From: Hyphomicrobiales bacterium
GTDB taxonomy: Bacteria; Pseudomonadota; Alphaproteobacteria; Rhizobiales; Beijerinckiaceae
Direction: 5' to 3'
NCBI GenBank assembly: GCA_028290595.1
Contig: JAQGJO010000033.1
Location: forward strand, 1-5,224
DNA: 5,224 bases
The notes under the pieces were generated by a model that had not been told where the DNA came from, did no database searches, and saw nothing but the letters and a program-made list of their open reading frames with translations. This document shows, piece by piece, positions 5,223-5,224 of this stretch; positions within the stretch are counted from its first letter, which is position 1; every line of letters begins with the position of its first letter. The translations under genes and the position numbers were made by a program.

Positions 5223-5224
5223 AC

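Overview
The window is GC-rich, with G or C at most third codon positions. It carries orphan Bug-type (TctC-like) solute-binding proteins alongside catabolic-looking enzymes. This mix suggests an alphaproteobacterium of the Hyphomicrobiales type (Bradyrhizobium/Xanthobacteraceae-like), though a betaproteobacterium rich in Bug proteins cannot be excluded. The taxonomic call is inference from gene style; no marker gene is present.

Layout, left to right. Positions 1-963 hold the 5'-truncated first Bug-family periplasmic binding protein (+). Positions 1046-2035 hold a second, full-length Bug paralogue (+) with a twin-arginine-like signal; hand alignment of the mature parts gives about 64% identity with the first. 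A strong hairpin at 2048-2074 separates it from the convergent VOC-fold protein at 2089-2631 (-), whose C-terminal half fits the type I extradiol dioxygenase signature. A 165-bp divergent intergenic region with several small dyads leads to an alpha/beta hydrolase of the hormone-sensitive-lipase (bacterial family IV) type at 2797-3759 (+). A second perfect hairpin (3788-3812) follows. Next is a luciferase-like (LLM class) flavin-dependent oxidoreductase at 3933-5000 (+). The last 224 bases contain no gene: first GC-rich hairpins, then an AT-rich stretch with a TTGACA box, an inverted repeat and a tandem 9-bp repeat. This looks like the control region of a gene beyond the right edge.

How the genes may work together (inference): the two binding proteins would capture an organic acid in the periplasm. 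The flavin monooxygenase, the extradiol-like VOC enzyme and the esterase/hydrolase are the kinds of enzyme found in peripheral degradation of aromatic or terpenoid compounds. They are not one transcript: there are hairpins after three genes and the VOC gene is on the opposite strand. No transporter membrane subunits (TctA/TctB), flavin reductase or regulator gene is present in the window.

No mobile element, CRISPR array, tRNA or rRNA was seen. Nothing here amounts to a clearly new system. The points most worth checking are the extradiol signature in the short VOC protein, the divergent Bug pair, and the repeat-rich non-coding segment at the right end.
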